NCBI GenBank assembly: GCA_021234155.1 | Contig: JAJEKV010000131.1 | Span: forward strand, 1,721,288 to 1,785,287 | DNA from: Isoetes taiwanensis | Taxonomy: Eukaryota; Streptophyta; Lycopodiopsida; Isoetales; Isoetaceae | Direction: 5' to 3' | DNA length: 64,000 nucleotides | In this document: in pieces, positions 21,496 through 33,799 of the stretch | Layout: every line of letters begins with the position of its first letter | Numbering within the stretch: the stretch's first letter is position 1 | Translations under genes and position numbers: made by a program | Notes under the pieces: model-generated | The model's input: the letters and a program-made list of their open reading frames with translations, nothing else | Database searches by the model: none | Told to the model about the DNA's origin: nothing

Positions 21496-23431
21496 TTGGG
21501 CAGATGGCATCTAAAAGATGACTCTCCCAAACAGAGCTTGAAGATTATACATTTTCCTTTCTTATCTAGAATACTAGATAAGGTCTGTATACCCAAAATT
21601 GTACACCAAATCATGATAGACAGCCTTGGTGACATAAGGCAAGCAATCATGGATGATACCATGTTTGCTTGGAATTACACTGAAAATATGAAGGACTTAT
21701 GTTATAAGCCTTACTATATTTTTGCTCAAGACAATGAAGATGTTTGTCTCTGCTCTATTCCTCAACTACAGAAGTTTATAGATCCAAGCATCGGCCACAT
21801 TAGGACAACCGACTGCAAGATAGTGCAAAATAAACACCTGAGAAAGATGCTTATGCAGGGATTGAATCATATACCAGATAAATGCCTTGTCTGGAAGGAT
21901 CTCAAAAAAGGCATTGAATCCACCATTGACAAACTATTCGAATTACACAGATTCACTTACCCACATATTGAAGACGACATAAGAGCATGTGTAAAGATGC
22001 AGACCTGTGACAGGGACAAAGAACAGATTAGAGATTCCTTTAAAAAGGATAGTACTAGAGAATTCCCACTCAATGATGCTAATGTCGTTAATAGCATTGA
22101 TTGGCTCAATAAATTTATGTATGTCTCTGGAGTGGATAAAGCGACTAATAACCTCGCGTTCATATGCCCGAGACATGTGAGAGAGATGGCAGATAAAAGA
22201 CTTAGAAGTGGAGACTTCAGACAGTTGGAAATGGACCAAGTGGCAGTCCTATGGAAATGCAAAACAGAAATGTTACAGATTCTACCATATATAGAAGACA
22301 CTTGTGAAAAACTACCGTATCTATTAGGGATCTATAAAGCACATAAAAATGATTATCGATGGATTACAAACGCACATGGTACCGTGTATACAAATTTTGC
22401 CAAAGTCATTACTGTAGTACTAAATATGATAATTGAGATCTGGCCTGACATTGCTAGAAAATCCTGTGACCAGTTCTGTAACTTATTCCCTAATAGAGTA
22501 AATCCTAATTGGATGGTATAATCCATCTATGACGTTGTTTTAAATATGCCAGATAAGATCACCGATGTTTTTGTGGCGGATATCACAAGGTGTTATGAAT
22601 GTATACCGCTTATGGGAGATTCTGGTATCTGCCAAGTGATGGCTAATATCATAAATGAAACATGGAACTACATGAGTGACCTACATTACAACAATAAATT
22701 ATGGAGCAAAGGGGACAAAGAAGATCTTTATGTGGCCAAATGGTTTAAGATTGACCCAAAAGGAAAATGCTGGACTCTCTTAACTAAAGAAAATTGCATA
22801 CGGGCCAATCTTTGGTTACTCACCATATTATAAAAGGCCAGAGTACTTGGATACAGACCAGTGGTATACCCATGGGCTTTGCGTGTCTCGCATGGTTTGA
22901 AGCAAAATTCATATGCAACCTGGCAAAACAAGGAAGATATACAGACACAAGTAAGTTTAAACATGTTTATAGATATATGGATGATCTGCTTGCGCTAAAC
23001 TGTCCGGACATAAGGAAATTTCTGAATATGTTGGATGTTGAAAGTAATGAACGCTTACAGATATATGACATGCGTTTTCTTGGTGTTAAAGAAGAAACCA
23101 TATTTAAATTCAAGGATGACCCAGGTTGCAAGTTTGGATATAAAGGAAATTTTTTGAACATCAGTATAGAGGTCTTTAGCAGGGCTAACGGTGTTTACAG
23201 TATTACCAAGTTTGATAAAAGGGATAGTCTTCCATTTACAGCTATCAAATATATACGGGCTAGTAGTTGTAGACCGTATTTTCAGGCGAGAAATGTTATC
23301 CTCTCTCAAATTCTACCATACATGTATATTAATACATGTCCCAAAGCTGCTGCTAATGATATCATGATGATTATAAAAAACTTCATCGATAATGGGTTTG
23401 ATGAAAAAGGTCTCAGAATAAGTGTTTATAA
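21496..23431 (+). pseudogene. Reverse transcriptase of a Penelope-like (EN-) type element, main part
   Basis: Three frames make up one RT. The 21496-22521 frame has an N-terminal segment CLCSIPQLQKFIDPSIGHIR and the RT fingers motif LPYLLGIYKAHKNDYRWITN. The 22546-22833 frame has catalytic motif A, VFVADITRCYECIPL. The 22794-23431 frame has SGIPMGFACLAWFE (motif B region) and YRYMDDLLAL (motif C). LP..G..K.HKN..RWI, CYE.IP and GIPMG are typical of Penelope-like RTs and of RT-only proteins I associate with algae and bryophytes. An in-frame TAA at 22519 and a frameshift near 22795 break it. No GIY-YIG endonuclease is visible. The 3' end lies across the 13-kb insertion, at 36459-36534. Confidence 0.75.
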
Positions 23432-23660
23432 GGGTAAAAGCACGCTGTGGTGTATCAAAAACGTGCATTTTGACGCCACATTTTGGCACCACCTTTGTGG
23501 TAGAATTGGGTGGTGCATACCGAAGCGGAGATTGCGGGAGTGCGAATTAATGAGCGTCGGTTATTTTGAATTTTATGCCACGTCATTGTCCACCTTTTTG
23601 AATTAAGAAAGAATCACCTCTTCCTCTGTTTTTTTGCCGCTTCTTGCCGATTGAACCCTA

Positions 23661-24188
23661 ATGGAGTCGGAATTGAACGCCACTGGTTACACGATGAAAT
23701 CTCTCTTCAAACAAGAGATTGTGCCCCACGAAGATCTAAAGAAGCTTTGGGGTGACAGAGTTCCAAATAAATCGCTACGTATTTTCCCCAAATGTTTTGT
23801 TCAAACCGAAAAATTAAGGCATATGTTTTCTTGTACAAAGTTGAAGAATCCGAGCAATGAACAATACAAAGAGTTCATGCAAATTTACAAAAGAATTACA
23901 GGAAGCCACATACATGGGGTGGAATGGCTCCTGAACCCGGGCAAAGGGCTTATTATCCGTGATATAAAGGGGAGGGTCATTAATTGGAAGAGCTTCTCGA
24001 TTATTATAAAACTCCCGATGAGAAAGCCGAGGCCGCCTCTTCTAGACCCAAGAGAAAGCATAGGCAAATCCAACCCCGACGAGAAGGAAAATAGTAAAAG
24101 TGACAGGGATGATGAAGATGATAGGGAAATAACCAAATCAGGTTCCTCTAGACCACACATTCAATCTGAACTCACAATCAAAACGTAA
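23661..24188 (+). CDS. Hypothetical protein near the left end of the 13-kb transposon
   Basis: This 175-residue frame begins MESELNATGYTMKSLFKQEI and includes FPKCFVQTEKLRHMFSC and GVEWLLNPGKGLIIRDIKG. From about 23990 a different frame (LLDYYKTPDEKAEAASSRPK) reads more like real protein, so a frameshift there is likely and the KPRPPLLDPRESIG tail may be out of frame. It lies 208 bp inside the left terminal repeat. I do not recognise the family. A DNA-binding role at transposon ends would be a guess. Confidence 0.4.
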   Translation: MESELNATGYTMKSLFKQEIVPHEDLKKLWGDRVPNKSLRIFPKCFVQTEKLRHMFSCTKLKNPSNEQYKEFMQIYKRITGSHIHGVEWLLNPGKGLIIRDIKGRVINWKSFSIIIKLPMRKPRPPLLDPRESIGKSNPDEKENSKSDRDDEDDREITKSGSSRPHIQSELTIKT

Positions 24189-24477
24189 AAGCGAGCAATG
24201 TTCTCGAGACCAAAACATGCCATTGCAGGTATGTTCAATTATTAGTTGTGTTACAACAGTAAAAAAATCTCAAGCTTGATCTAGATTGTTTCTATCAACA
24301 CGTAAAAGGTAACATCAAATCCACTTCAAGAATCGCATGTCTACTACCATTTTGCATCATGTTGGTCAGATTGTCATGTTGTGTCTCTATGATGCCATCT
24401 GGGGCATTTCGCAATGGATGCCGAATGATAGATGAGGTATGTGTGGTGGTGGTGAGTTGTTGGCATCCACACCCCAC

Positions 24478-25055
24478 GATCTCCCACCATGTCCCACACC
24501 ACACCCCCCATCTCCCGCCACTACACTCTACCATCTCCCACCGCCACACTCCCACACCACACACCACCACCACACTCCACCACCACCACCACACACACCC
24601 ACCACCATCACCACACTCCTCCACCACCACCACACTCCACCACCACCACCACATTCCACCACCACCACCACACTTCTCTACCACCACCACCACACTCCAC
24701 CACCACCACACCACACCACCGCACTCCACCATGTCCCACACCACAATCCACCACCACCACACTCCACCACCACAACCACACCACACCCCACCACCACACC
24801 CCCACACTCCACCACCACCACACCACACCCCACCACCACACCCCATCACCACACTCCACCATGTCCCACACACACACCACCACCACCACACACCCCACCA
24901 CCACCACCACCACCCCACCACCACCACCACCACCACCACCACAACAGTTGTGTGGTGTGTAATCGCGGCAAATATGTTGTGTGGTGTGGTATGTGGTGGT
25001 GTGTAGAGACTACCTTGTGTTGTGTGGTGTGTGATTGTGGTTTTCCATCAAGACG
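24478..25055. repeat. CCACCA/CACACC array with a GT-rich inverted arm (left)
   Basis: A run of about 470 bp of CCACCA- and CACACC-type repeats (24478-24950) switches at a small palindrome (ACAACAGTTGTG, about 24940) to a GT-rich arm (GTGTGGTGTG, to about 25055) that can fold back on it. The long open frames on both strands here are products of low complexity, not genes. Confidence 0.9.
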
Positions 25056-26500
25056 CGGGTTTACTATGTTAGGAGGTCGACATATACGTGAGTGTTTTGT
25101 TTTGCGTAACTATGGCGACTTGTGAAGGAATGGTTGGCTGCAACATCAGCTAGGTTTGATAGATGCAAGCAACGATTGCAAGCAAACGAGGATAGGAAAA
25201 ATGATATCAAAAGAAAGATTGAGTTGATGGAGCATAAAGCATCGAAATTAGAGCTGATTTGCAATGATGGCAATCAATCATGACAAAGAAATCCGAAAGC
25301 AACAGAGGGTGTTCGGGTTGTGTTTAACCAAAGGATGAAGAGCTAAATGGTACAAAGGTTGATCGGGCTGAAAATTAAATAAGGAATTAACGTAAACTGA
25401 AATTGAGCTAAAGGCATGTGAAGACTTCATCGCTAGAGCTGCTACCTCAATGCAAAGATTTGAGATTTTTTTTCTGAAATAGTGGTCATGACACTCCTTT
25501 AGATCCCGCACTTCCAATGCTTCCCGAGGCGTAAGAAGAGGGTGATGAAGGTTGTCCATTTTGTGGACGTTATCCGAAATGAGAGGGTAAAAATGTTGCC
25601 AGCCAGATAGCGTAATGCACCACCAATATCACATTCCATGTCTATCACACCATTTGAGGTAAATATTATCATCTCTAACCCTCGCCTAAAGACTCTATTG
25701 ATTTTGAATTTGTTTTGCGACACTCTAGAACCCTGCCGCAGCCCCAAAATACATTATGATGAGACATGGCTTTTGGCTTTTGGTGTTCGAAAGTGGTACC
25801 ACAAGAACCAATAGACACAAGTAAGTCCAAAAGAGGGGTGAAAGCAAGGTTCGGAAGTCTCGATGTTTGTACTTTGTCTCTTTCATCCCGGCTTAGTCTC
25901 TTCTATCCCCGCCGGCTTAGTCTTTTTTTTGTCCTTTATTGTATCTAAAGTGCCCCCGATGAGATCGCCGCTCATTTTAGGGCACTTTAGATATATATAA
26001 ACAGAACATCGAAAAGAGAGTAAAAAGCCCGGCGCGCGACCCTCTTGAATGGTTGTCAACTCACCAGGCTTGATATTGTTCGCCGCAAACAATATAGGTT
26101 CGGCCGCAAAACAAGTGCCTTAACTAATGTTTATCGATGTTGTCACAAGTCTACCGACTTAGTGTTTGCGTAATTGCGTAAATTTGAGACCAAGGATATC
26201 CAACAGTTATCCACGCCTCGACGGTTATGAGATCGGCAAGATACCTCCTATTGTACCTAGAATTCACCCCATTTGATACTCCTAAGTCAATCCTAGTCTG
26301 GACGGCGTGGAGACTCCAAAACGAAATTTGGATAGTCAATCGAATCGCAACAGATCAAGTAAAATACCATGCCACATACATGATTTATTTTTGTATTTTT
26401 CTCGGGTCTTCCTCATTTCAATTATGTTGCGTAGATAAATGCTACCGCAACCGGAAGCCATGACGAAGAGATTCCTATTGCATCTGATTTAGGGGAAATT
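25056..26500. other. Degenerate interior of the 13-kb transposon
   Basis: A short coiled-coil-like plus-strand frame (RLQANEDRKNDIKRKIELME, about 25160-25260) and a CPFCGRYPK zinc-finger-like word (about 25550) hint at decayed coding sequence, but stops and frameshifts are frequent. I call no gene. Confidence 0.35.
25942..25993. repeat. Perfect 14-bp inverted repeat with nested inner stem
   Basis: TATCTAAAGTGCCC (25942-25955) pairs with GGGCACTTTAGATA (25980-25993). The 24-base loop itself holds ATGAG/CTCAT. It could be the ends of a tiny MITE or an RNA hairpin. No partner copies were found in the window. Confidence 0.6.
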
Positions 26501-26507
26501 AATTCCC

Positions 26508-27272
26508 TTGAGATTCATTCTCATGACGGGTCCTTCACGAGAAAAAGTTTTGTGTCAATATGAGCCAAATGCGGATCACGGTGATGAAGTTGACAAAGAA
26601 ACTCGGATCCCGGACAAGATGCACGGCTTCAACGAAGTTCAATACAACCTCAACTCTCCTTGTTCGGATTTTAATGGGGTTTTAGGCAAGTTTTATGACT
26701 TGAAAGAGAGATCCTGCGATCTAGAGCGAAGTGACCATCCGTAAATTGAACCATCAAAAGTTCGCTAGCCTCCGGCCCGGATTTCAAGAGTTCTTAGAAT
26801 GGTGTTTTTCAAAATTTGAGATTGCATTGTGGTCCAAAGATGGCTAAGAGTAATGTTGACTTGTTGACGAAAAGTTCTTTGCTTGAGAATATAAGGGCAG
26901 ATTTCTTTTATTTGGAATCGATGATCGCATCCAACACAAAATTAAAAGTGGTTAATAAGCCAATTTTCCTTAAGGATCTGGCCCAAAGTGTACCAGAAAT
27001 TTTGAAGATACCGGTGACAAACACATTGTTGATAGATGATGCAGATATAAGGGTTCTACCAACCGTAGAACACAATGATATGTCCAAATAGTTTTGCTCC
27101 GACGTTGGATTCCAATTTCCTTTGGAGCAACTCAAACCATGGTCGAGGGACTTCGGGCTCGCGAAAAAGTGTGCCCGGCTTTTATGTGAAGGAACATCAA
27201 ATGTGGAACATGTGGGATTCTCAAGAGTCGCTAAATCGCATGAAAATGCTCGACAAGTATTTTCATAAATGA
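26508..27272 (+). pseudogene. FCP1/HAD-type phosphatase-like gene captured in the transposon
   Basis: Three frames in succession encode one FCP1-homology domain. SDFNGVLGKFYDL (about 26665) is motif I, normally DxDx[TV]L. RPGFQEFLEWCFSKFEIALW (about 26778-26835) is the helix-strand after it. KVVNKPIFLKDLAQ and NTLLIDDADIRVLPTVEHND (about 26945-27075) are the K-containing and DD motifs. GFYVKEHQMWNMWDSQESL ends it. Plant FCP1-like proteins dephosphorylate serine or threonine on proteins. Frameshifts near 26750 and 27080 break it, and motif I has N where the second catalytic D is expected. It is a captured or domesticated host gene inside the 13-kb element and is probably not functional. Confidence 0.7.
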
Positions 27273-27499
27273 ATCTTGTAAAACTTTTTTCAAGTCAATA
27301 TAAGTAAAAGAATTTCTATGATATGTGTTGTACTTTTTCAATTTAAAATATTTGAATGGATTGTGAGCAAATGTTCTCGTGTGTGTTTAGAACTAGAGAT
27401 GATAGAGCTTCGCTAGCCCCACGACTATCTAAAGCCAAATACACATCCGGAAGTGGTCTTTGAGTGGAACCGAAATCGTCGTGATTAGCTCCAACCGAC

Positions 27500-28165
27500 A
27501 TCAAAATTTTGGAAGCCGATATGCAAAGGGTTCAATGATCAATTGATCCTCCTCTTCTCAAGGTGATACTTTCATCTGATTTGTGATCATCAGGATTGTG
27601 CCAGATGATATGCATATGTTTGCAGATACATGGAATACTACTTGATTCTCCAAGGGATGAGCCATCCCTTTCATTTCTTTGACCCTCTTTTTCACTCGAC
27701 ATTGTCCAAGGACACAAATAGTTACAAAACAATAAGGAAACATGTGAATCCGGATAAGTGCCGCGACATGTTTTTGCACCGCTTAATGATGGACATCACC
27801 GACCTGTTTTTCGATTGTAAGCCACGCAGTGTCTCGCATACGCAGATATAAACCGTGGATATATCACTTTGATAGCTCGGGCTTGCATGGCGGCGCACAT
27901 ATTGAGAGGTTAGTGCTTGCTCATTGCATTTTGTCATTGTGGCACAATGACAACAAACTTTGAGTGTGTTCACGAATTGCTTGGACACAATAATTTCAGC
28001 TTTACAACCTCGGATGTTGTGAAAAATTCAGAACGCCTCTTCAAACCGATGGTCATTCATGTGGCCTGCCAGATGCTCGTTTATGCACAAATTTGTGAGG
28101 GGGTACTTAAAAGGAGTGAATATATTGTTGCCCTCGATCTAGTAAGTCAACTTAAATGTAAATAG
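27500..28165 (+). pseudogene. Ulp1-like (C48) protease remnant
   Basis: Plus-strand pieces in three frames include HFFDPLFHSTLSKDTNSYKT and a DGHSCGL word (28048-28068) with a preceding Q (CAA at about 28045), followed in the next frame by CQMLVYAQICEGVLKRSEYI. Q..DGHSCG is the C-terminal catalytic signature of Ulp1/C48 SUMO-protease-like domains, which plant transposons often carry. The His and Asp of the active site are not clear. The gene is broken and the call rests mainly on this one motif plus the predicted helix after it. Confidence 0.45.
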
Positions 28166-28639
28166 ACAAACCAAACTTTGTTATTGACAAAGTGTGGTTA
28201 ACTTGAGTTGTGGACATTTCAGACCGTGATCTAGTTGATGTTAGAGTGTTCATGCTTGAAGTTTTAAGATTAGAAGCAACAAAAGCCGGAACCGAGGAAC
28301 ATATGTATTGGGAAGTATAGGTGCATGAGTCACCTCGCACTTAAATCAATCAGATATCTTTCTTATGTACATAATTGTTATTGTAACCTCGATTCATTTC
28401 AATGAAAATTCATATTCAATTCATCTCACAAACAAAGGAATCAAGTGTTTGAGAAGAATTCAAATCTTCAAAAGAAATCAAGACAAACTCATTTTCACAA
28501 ACCGAAGCACAAAACTTCACATGAGTTCGAAAACTACTGAGAATGGTTTTACATTTCATCATCATCGAAAGAACTTGGGTAAATTTCAAAAAATTTTCTC
28601 CTCATCTAAAAGGATCCGACCTATATCTGATCTGCTTTG

Positions 28640-29458
28640 ACGTTTAGTTGGTGGCATGTGAAGTCCCGATTGCAGAATCGTGTTGTGAATACTATGCCTA
28701 AATGCCTTTCTTTGCAAAGATCATAGGCGACGGTTGATCTTTGGCGCCCTTCTTGTAATACATACCTTCTATGACACTATCACCGGGGCGGGGTACCATG
28801 TTCCATTGAGTTGGAAGTCTTTTCTCCACTATCCATTTTGGTTTTGTGCACATCGAATCCAAAAATTCAACCCTCATCATTCCCTTCGGAGCAACAACAA
28901 AGAAAAATTATCACCAACTCTAAGTGCCTCTCGCTAACATCGTGGGATTGGAGGAGAACAAGGACTCTTTGGATTTATGGTCCTCAATGTCGGCATGCAC
29001 ATTGGAGGATGGTACAATAACTTGAAGTTTCCAATCATCAACGTAGTGCTTGTTCACACAACCGCCCCACATGCCATCCAAGCGTGGCTGCGTAAGCATG
29101 AAAGTTCCCTGCAGTGCAACCGCAATGGAGATTCGTGATTGAATGCATGTACACAATGGATCTGCCTAGTGTCCAAAATCCTTTCTGCACCCCATGCTTT
29201 CTTTCTATCTATATCCTCCACCTTGACTTCCCAAAAGAACCTTTTTATATTCTTCCTCTTACTGGTTTCAGATGTGTTCATCCACTCGGATGTTCCACAA
29301 GTAAACATCTCTTCGGCAACTTCTACCACTTCATGAGCATTACCCAATTTTATGCTGCTGTATTTTAATTGCAGTTGTCTTAACCATCTCTTCAACTCAG
29401 CAGCTTTGCCATCGTGTTCACCTTTCCCGTGGTTAGAACCAAAAAAATTCCACATCAA
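28640..29458 (-). pseudogene. DDE-like transposase, C-terminal part
   Basis: On the minus strand MWNFFGSNHGKGEHDGKAAE (from 29456) is followed by LKRWLRQLQLKYSSIKLGNA and later, in other frames, DGMWGGCVNKHYVDDWKLQV and VEKRLPTQWNMVPRPGDSVI. W.FF.S.HGKG..DG.GA.LKR continues directly from the SDGAASQFK motif of the other half at 32580-33779. I know this combination from uncharacterised transposase-like proteins of animals and other eukaryotes, but I cannot name the superfamily. Several stops and frameshifts are present. Confidence 0.55.
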
Positions 29459-29459
29459 T

Positions 29460-32400
29460 ATCTAGCATTATCACAGGGGGGCTTTTTTGTGGTTTTATAC
29501 TTTTTTTTGCATGGTTTTACTATGATTCTGGGCCTGTATTCGTTCATGCATACTATTTGGTATTTCTAGAGTGTCCCTTATCTGCACCGTCCATCTAGTC
29601 CATCTCAAATGATTGTACGGTTGTGGTTTAAGCTTTTTGCATGGATTATCTTGATATGCATTCAAATTAGGCAAACGTACTTTGCTTCTGTCTTCTTCAA
29701 AATCTAGCAAGCAGCCTATTGGTAGTGTGAGGGCGTGGTGCTGGAGTTTCAACTAAAATTTTAGAGGTAAGAAGTGTTGTTTTTCCGTCTCTTGATTTGA
29801 TTGTCTTTACGTGGATTAAACCTGAAGAGCATGCCATTTTCCCTTAAGTAATCTATTCTATTGCAGCGGAGAATGCTTGCAACTGCACATCTGATGCATG
29901 CATGGAAAGCTCTAAAAGTGATGTTTTACAGAACGAGTTACGTATTTGGAGTATATGCTTGCAGACCCATCTTGGGCCCGTGATGCATGCTGGCTCAAAA
30001 AGCCATGTTTCCCGGACCTGCCATGATCTCGATCGTAGAACACTTTTCTGCTCCTTGCTTCAAAACGTTTAGTTCCTCAAAATTCCTATGCTATTATTGT
30101 TCTCGATCGGCAAACACATTCCACCGCGGATCCCCGTTGTCGGATCCCGGCCCATTCCACGACCCTAGTTTGGTTTCCCTCTTTGCCCTAGTTCGCTTTT
30201 GATGCTATTATTGTGCCCATTTCACACAAGGACAAATACCTATTGTTGTTAAATAAAATATCAAGTATAGCAAATATTAATGCTTGCATTCCTCTAATCG
30301 TGTGCGGCGAAAATGAGGAGAATGGCACGCAATGCACGCAACCCACCACGTGCGGACGCGGCGAGTGATTCAAAGCGAAGGAATAACATATGAGATTAAT
30401 CACCCCGCAAGAGGATGCCGCCGCGGCTCAAGAAGCCGAAATCAATGAGCATGTCGAGGTATTCGTAATGCATTACATGTAGATAGAACTCTAAGACAAG
30501 AAGACCACCGGACCGCCTAGCCCCATTAGAGATCCTAGCCCGGTGAGAAGATTAAGAAAAGGGAAGCAATTGTTGAGAATTACGATGATGATGAACCCGA
30601 TTAGCATACATACGCCCGTCCAAGTGACACGATAATTCTGAAACCAACAAGAAGAAATGGAAAAAAAAAAAAAGAAAAGGCCAAAAGCAAGCGGGTTCAG
30701 TAAAACAAAAGGGCCAGTTGGTGGTGATATTTCCATAACAATAGGCATTGGTGGCAATGAGATGTGGATCCTAAAATGATAGATAACATTTTAGAATTTT
30801 TCATGGACCATTGTTATGCGGGACTAGTTGCAACAGAGCGAGGATCAAACCTAGATCACTTGCACTTCCAAGGCACAATTTAAACTCAAAAGCGGTTTGA
30901 GTACTGAGGTGCTGCAAAGCATTATTGAAAGCGACCATGAGATGGGACACTTCAAAGCCGGTAGCAAAAAATAATGTGCGTGGACACTTAAGGACACCAA
31001 GTTGCATTGCTTTGAAGGCATGTTGGGTTCTTGTATGAAAGATTTTGGTAAACCCCATTTCGGTGTTACATTCCATGCATAATGTGTCATCTGCTGAATT
31101 GATGAGAGGAAAAGAGAGATATGCACTTTACTGGAAAGGAGAGATCAAAGATGAGATTTGTTTGGATCCCAAAACCTTCTTAAAAAGGTCCAAAGATTTT
31201 GCAAATTATAGCATGCACAATCGTCGCGCAAAGCCACCTCTAACATATGCAATTACGAGAGATGATTAGAATCGTGCAAATTTTATCTAAGTGCACAATG
31301 GGCTATACCTACAAATGGGCAGAATCTAGACCAAAGAAGAGTTGAAACAGCATATGACTTGATGATGAATCCAGCCCGGGCTACTCGTGAGAAAGTTTCT
31401 TTAGTTTTATGGGGACCGCCACCAACAAACACGACCTGGATCCTCAAGAGCTCGTAGCAGTAATCCATTTGCTAATCCACCAAGGTATTTTGACGAGCCT
31501 CAACCCGTAAACGAAGACCGAGATGAAATTATTGAGGCACATGTTGCAGACCGAGTTCAAAATACAATTGTAGTTGGTGATGCAGGCGATGATGAAATCT
31601 ACCTAACAAACTGGAACTCATCCTTTGTAGCATTTAATGCTTTCTAGTATCACAATGCTAGATATTTTGTTTAATGTCACATTTGCAATAAAAGGAAACC
31701 ATAAAAACTATTTCTTTTCCATCTCTCATTCCTATGTTTTGTTGTACAATTGTTATTGTAATACTTTCTTTCAACTTTGCAATTAACCTCTTTTATCGCA
31801 CATTCATGCGGGATATTGATCACCCCAACATGACACCTATACATAATGCACCACTTGCTCCCGAAGTCAACAATGACAATGAAGCGAAAATTATTATAGT
31901 CCCTTTGAGAGCCCATCGGTGAAAGCGAACCTCAATTAGTTCCTCCGGCATCGGCCGCGACCACCACCTCCATATGGTGAAGACCCCATTGGCGTGATTT
32001 CATTATGGCTAGTCGGATATATCAATGACATGAGGTCATCCATGCAAAGAAATCCGAAACGCATTAAACTCCATTGAAGCCTTTATACATGATGCACATG
32101 TTCGGTTGGGCGTTGATCGGCAAAAGGCGGTTCGCGTACTCAAATCAACAGGCTCCATGCTATTTGCAGACTATTCCTTAGACAAATCAACCAAGATGTC
32201 TCCCGCATTATAGGACACATTTGATTTTAAGGTATACAAACACCATAATATATGTTTTCCATCACACATTGACATTCTATGTCATTTCTACACATTATTC
32301 AATAATATTGTAGTTCTAATGCTTTATAATTTTTTCTTTCATATTTTAGCTTTTTTTTTAAAATTTACATTCTATTGCAATTATTTCCAACATTCAATTG

Positions 32401-32500
32401 TTACCCTAACATAAACCATTGCATTATTAAAAAACATATGAAAATCCCCCTAAGACCCCCTTTGGTTTGGGTGCATATTCACACACGGGGGTCACGTAGG
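29460..32500. mobile_element. About 3-kb insertion splitting the transposase gene
   Basis: The two halves of the minus-strand transposase gene are separated by this segment. It contains decayed plus-strand coding pieces (for example DPKTFLKRSKDFANYSMHN near 31180 and LDPQELVAVIHLLIHQGI near 31430) that I cannot assign. I did not find clean terminal repeats or a target duplication, so both ends are approximate and it could also be an internal rearrangement. Confidence 0.35.
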
Positions 32501-32765
32501 GCAGCGAGAGCCCTTAAATTATATTATATACGTATGAAATTGACACCATATAGTACATTAAATGAAATCTTATAGTATTTCGCACACTTGCACATACCGT
32601 ATACAAAAATTTGTACAAGGATACCCCACAAACGAGGTACGCTATCTACGGTCCACATCAAGGAATATAAGGCATATATGCCCATCCGAGGGCTCTCGTT
32701 GCCCGGAGTGACCCCCCGTGTGAATATGCACCCAAACCAAAGGGGGTCGTTTGTGTACCTAGCCA
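32447..32765. repeat. Inverted duplication of about 65 bp within the transposase gene
   Basis: The segment at about 32447-32517 (TTTGGTTTGGGTGCATATTC then a G run) is the reverse complement, with a few mismatches, of about 32690-32757. The two arms enclose about 175 bp. The right arm belongs to the transposase coding frame, so the left arm is a fold-back copy of coding sequence at the edge of the inserted segment. Confidence 0.7.
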
Positions 32766-33779
32766 CAAAGTAAAATGGTCTAGAAGCCTTGAATTGAGAT
32801 GCTGCACCATCTGAAAACACATAATGTCTCTTTGGAACCCTTCCTTTATGCTCCAGATATTTGTGGTGCTTCATGAAGCAGTGTTGCACGAACAAAGTAT
32901 CGTGTTCCCTATCATCTGATACATAGTAATGTGTTTCCTTGATAATCTCATCTGCCACTGAGTCATAATCGATATGTTATTTGAACCAAAATGGTAATCC
33001 GTTATTGACCCAAATACGATCGACCCGCACCTCCTCTTGTTCCTTGAATGTATAGTTCTGCAAAAATCCACTACCGAAAGACATGCATCTGTTTGGGAGA
33101 TTCTCCAGAAGCTCCTTAAACTGCTTTTTTACGCCATTGGTACCTGAAATTATCGCGATGGAAAGATTTTTAGACGCTCTTCAGGTTTATCCATATTTCG
33201 ATTAATACTTGATGAGTTAGTCTCCTACCGAACTTCGAGGCGATTGTCTTTTCATAGTCAATGTACTCCCATTTCACTTTCCTACTTTTGCCACTTCCTT
33301 CCATGGGACAGGTCTGAAATTTCTTGATTCCACACGACTCACAATTTCCAAGGATGCACCTTCTTGTGAAACTCATCTAATTCACTCTTTGGACACAATA
33401 TAGATCTCCACAAGCTTCACTGTACTTTGCAATTTTATCTTTGGTGTGCCCTGCATTGACCAAGTTCATGTGATCTACAAACATCGCAGGTGCAAGTGCA
33501 ATTCTTCGGATGTTTGGTTCTCATCCCATTGAGTCCATCCACTAGCATTTGCATCCTCACGTGTTGAATGCAACAGCAACTATTGAAGTCCTTCAATTTC
33601 ACAACAAACCAGGGTTTTAGCTTCTCAAAAGCTCGAAGGCGAATCTTAATTTTACGGATGTTGGTCCGTAAAACCTCTTGAACAATAGCATCTCGCATGA
33701 AATGAACACTAAACCTGTTAGGATGTGTATACCACACCAAACCATGCACCATACCATGCCTCACACTCATCATATTCAC
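32580..33779 (-). pseudogene. DDE-like transposase, N-terminal and core part
   Basis: Three minus-strand frames follow one another. From 33779: KLKPWFVVKLKDFNSCCCIQ, QMLVDGLNGMR and a CTCDVC cluster. At 33170-33376: CILGNCESCGIKKFQTCP and KWEYIDYEK, a CxxGxCxxCG zinc-binding pattern. At 32524-32958: HYYVSDDREHDTLFVQHCF and HYVFSDGAASQFKASRPFYF, where SDG..SQFK carries a likely catalytic Asp. The order zinc cluster, D-motif, then HGKG..DG (in the other half) fits a single transposase. It is interrupted by frameshifts and by the insertion at about 29460-32500. Confidence 0.55.
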
Positions 33780-33799
33780 GGAGCAAGCACCTTAGTCTT

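Noticed and set aside
19515-23431. Giant-virus insertion
   Set aside because: The AT-rich block with several ORFs suggested it, but only an RT and unknown ORFs are present, with no viral hallmark genes, and the flanking direct repeats point to a retroelement.
24478-25055. Possible CRISPR-like or telomere-like array
   Set aside because: There is no constant repeat with unique spacers and no CCCTAAA unit. It is a simple trinucleotide-type array in a plant transposon.
24295-25125. Open frames of more than 200 residues on both strands
   Set aside because: They are made of CCACCA/CACACC repeats read in every frame (runs of H, P, T or of V, W, G). Low complexity alone keeps them open.
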